NCBI GenBank assembly: GCA_959600835.1
Contig: CAUGNQ010000010.1
Location: 1 to 47,427 of the forward strand
DNA from: an uncultured Collinsella sp.
Lineage (GTDB): Bacteria; Actinomycetota; Coriobacteriia; Coriobacteriales; Coriobacteriaceae
Direction of reading: 5' to 3'
DNA length: 47,427 bases
Shown here: positions 17,599 to 27,256 of the stretch, one piece after another
How the letters are laid out: each line of letters begins with the position of its first letter
Position numbering within the stretch: position 1 is the stretch's first letter
Notes under the pieces: generated by a model
The model's database searches: none
What the model was told of the DNA's origin: nothing
What the model saw: the letters and a program-made list of their open reading frames with translations, nothing else
Program-made: the position numbers and the translations under genes

Positions 17599-20500
17599 TT
17601 AGTTGATACGGATCTCGTCGTTTGCAGCGAGTGCCTGCATAAGGCGGGAGCGCAAGTCATCCACATAGCGCTCCACGTCCTCTGCGGACAAGAGACGACT
17701 CGGCTTGGCCAGATCGGCGCGGCGCACGGTCTTGATCTTGCGCTGGGGCTTGGGCGCGGGCACGGGAGCAGACGATGCGGCGCCCTTGTTGGAGACCTTC
17801 TTGACCACCTCACCCGTACTCGTGACCTCAGTGGTGCGGCGCTCGTTGTCCATGCGCATGCGGGCCGCATCCACGGCGTCGTATATCTTGTTGGTTGCAG
17901 CAACGATCCAGTTGCCCCAGTTAGTCGCGGCAACACTCAGCTCGTTGAGGCTTTGAGCACTGTGGGCACGGTTTTTGAACGACTCGTATTTGGCGGCGGC
18001 TTCTGCTATGGCATCCTTGGCTTGATTGACAAAGCCCTTTTGACTCTCAGCCTGTGCCTGCAGGTCTTGCAGATCGCTCTCGATGCGGCACAAAAACTCA
18101 TTGCGGCGGATGCCCAGCAGCTTTTTTATGTCGTCCTCAACGGGATCCATAAGCGGCTGCAGGTCTTTAATGCGGCCATAGGGCTTGGGATCTTTGAGGA
18201 TCTCGCGCACCTTTGCCACGTTCTCCACCGCGCTGGGAATGTCATCGGAGGCATACTCGATACCCTCGGTGCGGCTCAAGAAATCCCTAGCGTGGTCAAA
18301 CGCTGTTCGTTGGTTGGACTCTAAGAATTCAACCACCTTGTCAAAGTCTTCCTTGGCATCGAGCAAGCGCTCCTCATGCTTGGTGAACGTGGTCAAGAAC
18401 GCCTCGGACTCGTTCTGGTCCTTAAGGACGTCGGCCACCTCCGAGCGCATCTTCTCACACTCGCTCTCGCCAGGATACGGATAGAGCGGTTTGATACCCG
18501 TATAGTAGTCGCGTGCTATGGCGAGGCACGACTCGCGCAAGTCCTCAAGGCGCTCCTTGAGCTCGACCACGAGCCTATCCTCGTTGGAGGGCACGGTCTT
18601 GAGATCAAACAGGTCACACATGAGTTCGCCCGTGGCGCGCAGCAACCGGTCGCTCATGCGCATGCGCAAGCGCACCTGAGCCTTATCGGCATCCTTGCGA
18701 AGGAGTGCCACCATGCGGCTGTCGTTAGCTTGAACCGTCTGACCGCCAAACAGCACCTGCGCGCGCTGCTCTACCACAAGCTGCGCCACCACATTTGCGA
18801 TGTCGACCTCGCGCCAGCCAAAGGGCCTTTGCTGGTACTGGCGCTGGATATCGCCCATAGCGGTATCCAGGTGGCGCTGGTGCTGAACTTTGAGGTAGTC
18901 CTCGACCTCCTTGAGCGCACGCGTGTTACCCGCGTCCATGCCAGCGAGCCCCGCTTGAACGTTGCCCGCCAGAGTGGAGCGGATATCGGAATCGCTCATG
19001 ACCGGCGAGCCGATATAGTCGGCCTTTTCAAAGACCACATCGCACAGCTGCGCCAGCACCTGCTCAAAGACCTGGGCGGGTTTGGCCGCGCGGACCTCAA
19101 CCATGCGGTCGTTGACCGCGCAACGTGCATGGAGCACGGCCTCGCTCAAAAGGGTATCGGCCTCCTTCTCGTTATAAGCCGCCTCGCGCATCTTGGACTC
19201 GACGATCTGGCGCGTACTCGGCTGAAGCTCCTGGAGATTTCGCGTCTTGGCGTACTTGCGGATCTTGGCGGCGTTGACGAGCGTCTCCCAATAATCCGCC
19301 TCGTCGCTCAAGACCACGATGGCTTTGCCCGAAGAAGCCAAGGCCAGCTCGGTATCGTCCGCACGGCCCAGGTCGCTCGCCATAGTCGCCACGCAAAGCT
19401 CCATGCCGCCCATGCTGGTACCGTGGATTGAGCCGTCCACATAGCGGTCAAACGGAAAGTCATTGGCCCCACGGTTGAGTTTGCGCGCGGTATAGATGCT
19501 GTCGAACAGGCGCTTTTTGATAGACTCGATCACCTGCACGTTATCGATCGGGGTGCGTGCGATCTCCTGCGCTATCTCCTGCTCCTCGTCGGTGAGGAAG
19601 CTATAAGTATCGCCCTGGCGTGCCACGTAGTTCTCGCGCTCCAGGCGGGCAAGGGACTCCTTGACGCGGTCCTTGAGGGCGCGCATGTCCACGTCGAGGC
19701 CGTCGATCATGAAGATGGAGATGTTCTCGACCGTGGCCTTAACGTAGCCGATGTAGCGGATCAAGTACAGGAGCTTGAGCACCTGAACGTCGTAGGGCTC
19801 AAGGCCCTTTGCGTCCTCGGCCGCGCGGACCGCGCGGTCGACCACCTGGTTGATGCCGTGCTCCAGGTCCTTGGAGATGGTATCGAAGAAGCGCCAGAAC
19901 GGCACGAGCGCACCGGCCCGGTCATGCTGGATGGCCTGAGCGCTCTCCTGGAACGCGCTCAGCATGGAGCGCTCGCCCGTTGACATGTGCTTGGCCTTGA
20001 CACCGTGCTTGCGCACCTCGGTCATGACGTCGGGCAGGAGCTTAAACTGGTAGCCCACAAACGGGTAGCTAGCCACAAAATCCTTGGAGTTGGCGTAGCC
20101 GGCAAGGTCGGAGCGCGAGCCACCCTCAAAGGTAAAGTTGTTTTTGAGCACGGCGGCGTCTTGCTCGTAGACCTGTGCAAGCATATCGGCCACCGGCGCG
20201 GTCTTCTCGAGCACGCGGCGCTGGATGACCTCGTCCACGCTGGAGCTGGAGAGCGAAAGGCGGGTATTGAAGCGGCCCTGGATCTTTGAAAAGTCGTTGC
20301 CCACGGGCAGGCTCAGGTTGTCGATGGCCTCCTGGCTCGTGACCATCACCCACACGCGGCCACCGCAGGCGGCACCCAGCTCCTCGACGATGGTCTGAAG
20401 GCTCAGCATAAGGCTTGGGTCCTTGTCGTTTGTAATAAACTGACCCATCTCGTCGACCATAAAGAGCAAACGGAAGTTGCCGCCGTGGGCCGCTGCCTGA

Positions 20501-21261
20501 GCGTCCACGTAGTCCTTGACCTTTTTGGCAAAGACATCAGGGGCCAAAACCTCGTCCTCAGAACCCTCGAGCCAGTTCCATGCGGCCTTTTCGCTCATGC
20601 CGAGCACGCTCTGCAGCACCTCGACGACGTCGTCCTCAAAGTAGCTGTAGGTGTCGCGGGTCTGGAGCCAGGACTCGCCGTTGACGCGCTCAAAGGCCTC
20701 GCGGAACTCCTGGGTCTTGCCCAGGGAATCGATGTGATCCTCGAGCTTTGCAAGCTTGAGGTCCTCGCCGTAGAAGCCGCGTGCCTCGTAGAACATGCGC
20801 TCAAAGCCGCGAAGCAGCGCCGTGGGAGCCGTATCGCCCTGCTTCCACTGGCCCGCCTTGCTATCGATGTTAAAGAGGATGGCTTGCGTGGGCACCGAGC
20901 AGGCGCGCTCCATGGCAGCCGCGACCATGGGGTCGACGATCTTGCCATCAAAGTAGCGGATGGCGCTCTTACCGCCAATCTGGCGATTCTCGAGCAGGTA
21001 GCTCAGCATCTTGAGAAAGTGCGATTTACCGGAACCGAAGAAGCCGCTGATCCACACGCCGATCTTGTCGGTGCGCACATCGATGGCATCGCCGTAGGCC
21101 TTGAAGAACGTGGCAAAGTGCCCCTGCAGCTCGCGCGTCACCACGTACTCGTCAAGCTCCTGACGGATGGACTCGTCTTTTGAATCCTGGACCTTGACCA
21201 CGCCGTTGATGGAGCGGTTGATGTCTTTTGCAAAGAGGTCGCGAATGATCGTGTTGTCCAT
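17599..21261 (-). CDS. brxC: BREX P-loop ATPase BrxC (PglY)
   Basis: 1220 residues, the usual length of BrxC. Walker A is GFFGSGKS (73-80), followed by HFLKMLSYLL. Walker B is LLFMVDE (265-271), followed by MGQFI, and a VTSQEA sensor-like stretch lies near residue 308. The second half is long, helical and charged, with a low-complexity segment before a basic C-terminal tail (RKIKTVRRADLAKPSRLL). BrxC is a core BREX ATPase required for both methylation and exclusion in systems studied. ATG 21261 is preceded by AAAGGAG at good distance. It lies between brxB and pglX, the standard type 1 order. Confidence 0.95.
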   Translation of the reverse strand: MDNTIIRDLFAKDINRSINGVVKVQDSKDESIRQELDEYVVTRELQGHFATFFKAYGDAIDVRTDKIGVWISGFFGSGKSHFLKMLSYLLENRQIGGKSAIRYFDGKIVDPMVAAAMERACSVPTQAILFNIDSKAGQWKQGDTAPTALLRGFERMFYEARGFYGEDLKLAKLEDHIDSLGKTQEFREAFERVNGESWLQTRDTYSYFEDDVVEVLQSVLGMSEKAAWNWLEGSEDEVLAPDVFAKKVKDYVDAQAAAHGGNFRLLFMVDEMGQFITNDKDPSLMLSLQTIVEELGAACGGRVWVMVTSQEAIDNLSLPVGNDFSKIQGRFNTRLSLSSSSVDEVIQRRVLEKTAPVADMLAQVYEQDAAVLKNNFTFEGGSRSDLAGYANSKDFVASYPFVGYQFKLLPDVMTEVRKHGVKAKHMSTGERSMLSAFQESAQAIQHDRAGALVPFWRFFDTISKDLEHGINQVVDRAVRAAEDAKGLEPYDVQVLKLLYLIRYIGYVKATVENISIFMIDGLDVDMRALKDRVKESLARLERENYVARQGDTYSFLTDEEQEIAQEIARTPIDNVQVIESIKKRLFDSIYTARKLNRGANDFPFDRYVDGSIHGTSMGGMELCVATMASDLGRADDTELALASSGKAIVVLSDEADYWETLVNAAKIRKYAKTRNLQELQPSTRQIVESKMREAAYNEKEADTLLSEAVLHARCAVNDRMVEVRAAKPAQVFEQVLAQLCDVVFEKADYIGSPVMSDSDIRSTLAGNVQAGLAGMDAGNTRALKEVEDYLKVQHQRHLDTAMGDIQRQYQQRPFGWREVDIANVVAQLVVEQRAQVLFGGQTVQANDSRMVALLRKDADKAQVRLRMRMSDRLLRATGELMCDLFDLKTVPSNEDRLVVELKERLEDLRESCLAIARDYYTGIKPLYPYPGESECEKMRSEVADVLKDQNESEAFLTTFTKHEERLLDAKEDFDKVVEFLESNQRTAFDHARDFLSRTEGIEYASDDIPSAVENVAKVREILKDPKPYGRIKDLQPLMDPVEDDIKKLLGIRRNEFLCRIESDLQDLQAQAESQKGFVNQAKDAIAEAAAKYESFKNRAHSAQSLNELSVAATNWGNWIVAATNKIYDAVDAARMRMDNERRTTEVTSTGEVVKKVSNKGAASSAPVPAPKPQRKIKTVRRADLAKPSRLLSAEDVERYVDDLRSRLMQALAANDEIRIN

Positions 21262-21339
21262 GGGTGCTCCTTTGGGTTTGGGAACGTTATGGCAAAGGGT
21301 TGTTACCGGCGGCAGGGCCTTGTATGCGGGGAGCCGTGC

Positions 21340-22032
21340 TTACGAGATATCGATGGCGCGGTAGTAGTTATCGGCCGGCAGACGGTTAAAGAGCTGGAAG
21401 GAAGAGCCGTTGAAGCTGCCCGGATAGGCGGCGATCACCGGCACATCATCAAAATCCGCGAGCATGCAGTGGAGAAGCGTGTGCATGCGAAAGAACGGGA
21501 AGACCTCACCTGCACCGGTGAGGAGGATGACGTCTCTGGGCACGTGCGGCTCGGTTTGTTCAAGGATGCACGCGGCGACTTTCTCGGGCGAGGCGAACTT
21601 GGCCACGTCCTCGAGCACGCGCTGGGTACCGCGACGCTCCTCTTGGCGCGGGATGGTCTTGAGGACGCGGCGCTTTTCGAGAATTGCCAGCACGGCGTCG
21701 TAGAGATTCACGACCTTGAGCGTGCACGGGAGCTTGCCGGCCTCGGCATCGCGTGAAAGGACGTCAAATAACGCACGCGCCTCAAACTCGAGCGCAGGGT
21801 CGTAGCAGAAGGTATGGAAGCCGATCTCGTTACCTATGCCCTTGTTGGCCAAAAAGTCCTCGCTGCACAGGCACTCACGCAGGAGCTGCGCGCGGCGCTC
21901 AAATTCTTGGCGGGCGCGCTCGGAGCGGGCATGCGCCGCCACGACACTCTGGCGGGAATGGATGCCGATATTGGTGGTGAGATCGGTCGCCGGGGTGACT
22001 ACGGAATCGGAAGCGCTGTTGACGGAAGCCAC
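21340..22032 (-). CDS. brxB: BREX protein BrxB (DUF1788)
   Basis: 230 residues ending with the DUF1788 signature: YPGSFNGSSFQLFNRL, then NYYRAIDIS. Upstream are LKVVNLYDAVLAIL and DVILLTGAGEVFPFFRMHTLLHCM, also typical of the family. BrxB is a small core component of type 1 BREX of uncertain biochemical role. The start is GTG 22032, one base after the brxA stop, so the two are translationally coupled. Residues 1-25 are poorly conserved Ser/Thr-rich sequence, and a start a few codons further in is possible. Confidence 0.92.
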   Translation of the reverse strand: MASVNSASDSVVTPATDLTTNIGIHSRQSVVAAHARSERARQEFERRAQLLRECLCSEDFLANKGIGNEIGFHTFCYDPALEFEARALFDVLSRDAEAGKLPCTLKVVNLYDAVLAILEKRRVLKTIPRQEERRGTQRVLEDVAKFASPEKVAACILEQTEPHVPRDVILLTGAGEVFPFFRMHTLLHCMLADFDDVPVIAAYPGSFNGSSFQLFNRLPADNYYRAIDIS

Positions 22033-22033
22033 G

Positions 22034-22723
22034 CTACATCACCGCCCTGCCGGTAAGGGCCGCGATAAGAGGCTGCTCGCCCAGCTGGACCAGGCCCTGC
22101 TCGACCTCGGGGTCGAGAAAGAGCGGGGACAGGCGTTCGGACTCCGGGCCCTGACCCTCGCCTATAAGGCCGGCGTGGCGGAGCGTCTGGCGCAGCGAGC
22201 CCTTAATGCGCTTGACCGTGGCCTCGGTCCAGCGGGCCGCGTCCGGATACTCCGTGGTAAAGCGCGTCATAAAGGCGTTGAGGTCAGCCGCCGTGAAGGC
22301 ATAGTCGAAGTTTTGCAGGCGCTCCCCCACCTCGACGAGCACGAGCTCGCGCACGATGTCGTAGCGGCAGATCATGCTGTAAAAGATGGCCTGGTCCGCC
22401 TGCGTGGGAGTACCAGATGCCATAAGGCCGGTTAGGGATAACGCAGCCTCGGCGGCAGTATTGGGGTCGATGCCGCGCGCGGCGCACGCGGCGTCCGTGG
22501 GCATCATGGCGTCGAGGCGGCGAAGGCACACGGTTGCGCGGTTGGCAACCATGCGCTCCGTAGGATATTGAAAGAGGTTATCGCTCTTTACGCGTACAAT
22601 GACCTGCTCGTCGCTTGCGCCCTGCGTGCGCAGAACAGCGACGATGCGCATCTCATGCGGGAGGAATTGCTCGCGGGTGAGCACCCCCCCCGAACGCTTT
22701 TTGTGGTTACATCCACAGTGCAC
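22034..22723 (-). CDS. brxA: BREX protein BrxA (DUF1819)
   Basis: 229 residues from GTG 22723; first gene of the BREX operon. DUF1819 features are VLTREQFLPHEMRIVAVL near residue 14, SDNLFQYPTERMVANRA near 47 and helical repeats to the end. BrxA is a small DNA-binding-type core protein of type 1 BREX. The start is uncertain. GTG 22723 is the first in-frame start after a stop but has GGAG only one base away, and the homology begins after a G8 run (22684-22691) between codons 9 and 14. A one-base change in that run would shift the frame of everything between the start and the conserved domain. Confidence 0.9.
   Translation of the reverse strand: MHCGCNHKKRSGGVLTREQFLPHEMRIVAVLRTQGASDEQVIVRVKSDNLFQYPTERMVANRATVCLRRLDAMMPTDAACAARGIDPNTAAEAALSLTGLMASGTPTQADQAIFYSMICRYDIVRELVLVEVGERLQNFDYAFTAADLNAFMTRFTTEYPDAARWTEATVKRIKGSLRQTLRHAGLIGEGQGPESERLSPLFLDPEVEQGLVQLGEQPLIAALTGRAVM
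22684..22691 (-). repeat. brxA: G8 homopolymer at the start of brxA
   Basis: Eight consecutive G (C on the plus strand) lie within codons 10-14 of the operon's first gene. Long G runs are classic slipped-strand sites, and a G run in pglX is known to cause phase variation of the Streptomyces Pgl system. Whether this run varies cannot be seen from one sequence. Confidence 0.6.
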
Positions 22724-22751
22724 GCTCCAAGGGTGTCAAAGGCTGTCACAA

Positions 22752-22837
22752 GTGCGCCGCAGCCCGGCAGGCAGGCGCGGCGCACATGACAATAATCATA
22801 CCTGTTGGTAAAAAAGTTACCACGACCAGCGTGTCAA
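22752..22837 (-). promoter_or_regulatory. BREX operon promoter/leader region with hairpin and operator-like dyad
   Basis: On the minus strand, in order: TTGACA (22837-22832), a possible -35; the dyad GGTAA-N5-TTACC (22821-22807), operator-like; TATGAT (22800-22795), a possible -10; and a hairpin with perfect 9-bp arms GTGCGCCGC/GCGGCGCAC (22785-22752). TTGACA and TATGAT are too far apart (31 bases) to be one promoter, so the true -35/-10 pair is unresolved. An ATG seven bases after TATGAT opens a 13-codon frame that would be leaderless. Confidence 0.4.
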
Positions 22838-23041
22838 ATGTTGAGCAACAAAATTAAATCCGGTTAACGGTTATTTTCGCAGCTCAGCAGCTTTGACGAG
22901 ATCGCCCCAAATCACACTTGCCAGATAAACGCGCTTGCGAATGCAGACACGCACACGCCCAAAGCCACCTCGCATCGGACCCCCACCCTCCACTACACTC
23001 AACATTGAGTTATACATATGATTCCATGTAAGGAGCTTCAT

Positions 23042-23230
23042 ATGCCAGACGTAAAGCCTATTTCCGATCAGACGGGCGCACTAACCGCCATCCAAGAACG
23101 CGAGTATCGCATTCAACGTGCCATCACGCGTGGCTACGACGATCTGGTAAACGGTCGCATTCGACCCTGGAAACAAGCGAAGATCGAGGCGGATCAGATG
23201 CGAGCCTCAAGACAACCCTCCCCCATGTAA
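23042..23230 (+). CDS. Small hypothetical protein, antitoxin-like in size
   Basis: 62 residues (MPDVKPISDQTGALTAIQER...). ATG 23042 is chosen because AAGGAG lies eight bases ahead of it; an in-frame ATG at 23018 would place that site inside the gene. The middle (IQRAITRGYDDLVNGRIRPW) loosely recalls the tail of Phd/RelB-type antitoxins, but no toxin gene follows: the next ORF is serC. It is divergent from brxA. Possibly a solitary antitoxin or a small regulator; function not established. Confidence 0.6.
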   Translation: MPDVKPISDQTGALTAIQEREYRIQRAITRGYDDLVNGRIRPWKQAKIEADQMRASRQPSPM

Positions 23231-23345
23231 CCATCCTGTAAATCATAGCGGCGCACTCGAGTTTTACCGTGATGCGGTCGCGCCTGGCGCTCCACTGTGC
23301 TAAAGTATCCCGAACGTTCAAACGACTACGAGGGGGACCTAGAAG

Positions 23346-24470
<1,125 letters not shown>

Positions 24471-24539
24471 CCCGCAACCCGCGGGCCGACCAGCCACTTC
24501 AAACCACTTGTAATAAACAAATCCGCTAAGGAGTTTTTC

Positions 24540-25703
24540 ATGCGCAAGATTAAAACCATCGACGACATTACCAAGGACGGCAAAGTCGAATTTGGCGAGG
24601 GCTACGAGTTTGTGGGCACCGCCGAGGAGGCCGATGCCATCCTGATGCGCTCCACCGACCTGCACGGCTACGAGCTGCCCGAGGGCATTCGCGCCATCGC
24701 CCGCTGCGGCGCCGGCGTCAACAACATCCCCGTCGAGGAGTACGCCAAGAAGGGCGTCGTCGTCTTTAACTCCCCCGGTGCCAACAGCAACGCCGTCAAG
24801 GAGCTCGTCCTGGGCATGCTGGTGCTCTCGAGCCGCGGCGTGGTGCAGTCGATGAACTGGGTGCGCGACAACGCCGACGATCCCGAGATTCAGGTCGACG
24901 CCGAGAAGGCCAAGAAGGCATTTGTGGGCCGCGAGCTCAAGGGCAAGCGCATCGGCGTCATCGGTCTGGGCAACGTGGGCTCCAAGGTCGCCAACGCCTG
25001 CGTCGAACTGGGCATGGACGTCTACGGCTACGATCCGTTCATTTCCGTCGAGCATGCGTGGGTGCTGAGCCGCGAGGTTCAACGCGTGGGCACGCTCGAG
25101 GACCTCTGCCGCGGCTGCGACTACCTCACCGTGCACGTGCCCAGCAAGGCCGACACCATCGGCATGATCAGCACCCAGCAGATCGACCTGCTCGCTCCGG
25201 GCGCCGTGCTGATCAACTACGCACGCGAGACCATCATCGACGAAGACGCCGTCGACGCCGCCCTGCGTGAGGGCAAACTAAGCTGGTTTAGCTGCGACTT
25301 TGCCACGCCCAAGACCGTCAAGATGCCCAACACGTTTATCACCACGCACTCGGGCGCCGGCACCGGCGAAGCCGAGGCCAATTGCGCCGACATGGCCATC
25401 AGTGAGCTCAAGGATTACCTGGAGAACGGTAACATCGCGCACAGCGTCAACTACCCCGCCTGCAGCATGGGCAAGGCGCGCGCCGCGAGCCGCATTGCCT
25501 GCCTGCACGCCAACGTGCCCAACATGATCGGTCAGATTACGGCAATCCTGGCCAAGGACAACGCCAACGTACAGCGTATGACCAACGAGTCCGCTGGCGA
25601 GAACGCCTACACCATGTTCGACACGGACGAGCACCTGAACAGCAGCACGATCGAGGCGCTTAAGCAGATTCCGTCGATGTATCGCGTGCGCGTGATTAAA
25701 TAG
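24540..25703 (+). CDS. serA: D-3-phosphoglycerate dehydrogenase with ACT domain
   Basis: 387 residues. The NAD-binding motif is GLGNVGSKVANACVELGMDV (about 142-161), followed by the YDPF acidic end of the second strand. The catalytic part holds RCGAGVNNIPVE near 57 and THSGAGTGEAEAN near 277. Residues from about 318 (IACLHANVPNMIGQITAIL) form an ACT domain, usually a serine-feedback site. It oxidises 3-phosphoglycerate to phosphohydroxypyruvate, the first step of serine synthesis. Length fits the short SerA class. AAGGAG lies ahead of ATG 24540, and a strong terminator follows. Confidence 0.94.
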   Translation: MRKIKTIDDITKDGKVEFGEGYEFVGTAEEADAILMRSTDLHGYELPEGIRAIARCGAGVNNIPVEEYAKKGVVVFNSPGANSNAVKELVLGMLVLSSRGVVQSMNWVRDNADDPEIQVDAEKAKKAFVGRELKGKRIGVIGLGNVGSKVANACVELGMDVYGYDPFISVEHAWVLSREVQRVGTLEDLCRGCDYLTVHVPSKADTIGMISTQQIDLLAPGAVLINYARETIIDEDAVDAALREGKLSWFSCDFATPKTVKMPNTFITTHSGAGTGEAEANCADMAISELKDYLENGNIAHSVNYPACSMGKARAASRIACLHANVPNMIGQITAILAKDNANVQRMTNESAGENAYTMFDTDEHLNSSTIEALKQIPSMYRVRVIK

Positions 25704-25744
25704 CGCCGGCGCCAATCCTGCCAGACAGGCCACGAAGCCCATTC

Positions 25745-25780
25745 GGCCCCCGTTTTTCACGAAACGGGGGCCGATTTCAT
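25745..25780 (+). terminator. Rho-independent terminator of serC-serA
   Basis: GGCCCCCGTTT and AAACGGGGGCC form an 11-bp stem around a 6-base loop, followed by a short T-rich stretch (GATTTCATT). It lies about 40 bases after the serA stop. Confidence 0.85.
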
Positions 25781-25808
25781 TGCTCCGGACGGCTTTAAAA
25801 TAATACCC

Positions 25809-25961
25809 AGAACAAGTTTTTTCGGATAATCGACAGTGAGGCCTCAGTCGCTAAGCACAACTGCTTTTACAAACAGCTTTATCAGGGGTTTTAGTAGGTA
25901 AAAATCGATCTCTATATGCCAAATTAAGGTTGACTGTCCATTTTCCGAAATAACTTGTTCT
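25809..25961. repeat. 153-bp intergenic element with ~29-bp imperfect inverted ends
   Basis: Left end AGAACAAGTTTTTTCGGATA...GACAGT and right end ACTGTCCATTTTCCGAAATA...GTTCT pair at all but a few of about 29 positions. The interior is AT-rich with no ORF. A second, crossing pair (AGGGGTTTTAGT near 25885, ACTAAAACCCTGG near 26012) extends the structure to the right. It lies between the serA terminator and the 3' end of the gene at 26053. The rest of 25704-26052 holds nothing else I can name. Confidence 0.7.
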
Positions 25962-26052
25962 TGGTAGCACTTTTAGAGCAAATTCCGGGGTGCAATTGAA
26001 CCCTTTTCGCAACTAAAACCCTGGTTCCCGCGACCGTTTTCCACCCGCGCGG

Positions 26053-27102
26053 CTACATTCCCGCCCAATCGATAAAAATCTCCTCACGAAGCCGCCGTTC
26101 GAGCTCCTGCTGCCGCGGCGTCTTGTCTTTCAACGGCATATCGAAGTAGGACATGATGAGTTCCATCACCACGCGGAAGGCATCGGAGTCGGCCAGCTGG
26201 CCATAGGTCATCAGAACGACGGGATATCCCATCGCTTGCAGCGCGGTCGTTCGATCGGAGTCCGAGATCTTGGATTCTATGGATCCGTGAATGGCTTTAC
26301 CTTGGCATTCAACCAGGCACTCTCGGCTGCCGTCCTTATTTGCCAGCAGAATATCGGCATAGCGCCTATCGAGTCCCGAAATCAGGCGGGCACCGCGCGT
26401 CATGCGAATCTCGACGTTATTGGTAAGGCGCAACCCTTCGCCGCCGCGCAATCTTGTAAGGCCAAACAGCATCGAAGCCTGGACCTCGAGCGGCGATGCC
26501 GCCACCCCCGTAATGCATTTCGCGGCACGCGTGAACGATTTAGCGCCGCGGAGTCCCGGGATCTTATCGACGTATTCGGTAAGTTCAGAGAGCTCGATCA
26601 AGGGAGGTCGTTTCCACAAGTCCGTTGGATTCCCCGAGACATCCTTTACGTTTTCCCAGCCCAGCCGCGCGTCGCCCCACCGGTCCCCGTATGCCTGCTC
26701 AAGTGCCGACTTTACCTGAGGCGCAATCTTGCACACGGCGAAGGTGCCACACATCTCATACATGCACATGATCAGACGCTCGTTTGAGACCGAGGAAGCC
26801 AGGGTCAGCAGGGTAAAGAGTGGGGACGCAACATCGAGGCCAAACTCCGTCTGCCGCACGGAATCAAACGGCCTCTCCCCGTTCCAAACATGCCTGACAA
26901 TGCGATCGCCCTTACGTCCGCAGCTGCCCTGCGCCAACACGTGTAACGGGGTGCCCAGGAAATGCGTGACGAGCGGATGCTCACATAGGTGCTCCCTGCG
27001 CGGATCGTCCGCAGAATCGGGCAGGTCCGGCATTATTGCCAAGACCTGTGGAGGTATCCGGTGATACCGAAAGGCAGATATGTCGCACAGCATGTCGTCC
27101 AT
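26053..27102 (-). CDS. Divergent PD-(D/E)XK-like protein, member 1
   Basis: 349 residues. The N-terminal 60 contain ISAFRYHRIPPQVLAIMPD, like a small helix-turn-helix of AbiEi/DUF559-type proteins. The C-terminal half has SPLEVQASMLFGL (E206), RYADILL (D250), VECQGKAIH (E265, K269) and DSDRTTALQAMGYPVVLMTY, an arrangement compatible with a PD-(D/E)XK nuclease core. The protein at 35551-36759 shares the order SPLE...GG...D...E-x-x-G...R-x-x-L/A...MGY. I know similar proteins as uncharacterised coriobacterial families. The open frame runs further upstream, but that part overlaps the divergent peptidase gene, so ATG 27102 is chosen; its ribosome site is weak. Confidence 0.6.
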   Translation of the reverse strand: MDDMLCDISAFRYHRIPPQVLAIMPDLPDSADDPRREHLCEHPLVTHFLGTPLHVLAQGSCGRKGDRIVRHVWNGERPFDSVRQTEFGLDVASPLFTLLTLASSVSNERLIMCMYEMCGTFAVCKIAPQVKSALEQAYGDRWGDARLGWENVKDVSGNPTDLWKRPPLIELSELTEYVDKIPGLRGAKSFTRAAKCITGVAASPLEVQASMLFGLTRLRGGEGLRLTNNVEIRMTRGARLISGLDRRYADILLANKDGSRECLVECQGKAIHGSIESKISDSDRTTALQAMGYPVVLMTYGQLADSDAFRVVMELIMSYFDMPLKDKTPRQQELERRLREEIFIDWAGM

Positions 27103-27256
27103 GAAGGGTACGTACCCGCTGCGTCGCTTGTGAACCCGCCCGGACGGCAAACGCGCTGGCTCGGCCTGCGAACGGTAAATACTGCCACGCCCACGTCGCG
27201 GATCTCTCAGGAGGCTTACAATCGGTTTGGAAAGCAAACTGATTGTGAGGTTGCAT

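Noticed and set aside
22795..22837. TTGACA and TATGAT upstream of brxA as one promoter.
   Set aside because: They are 31 bases apart, far from the 16-18 expected; each may belong to a different, incomplete promoter.
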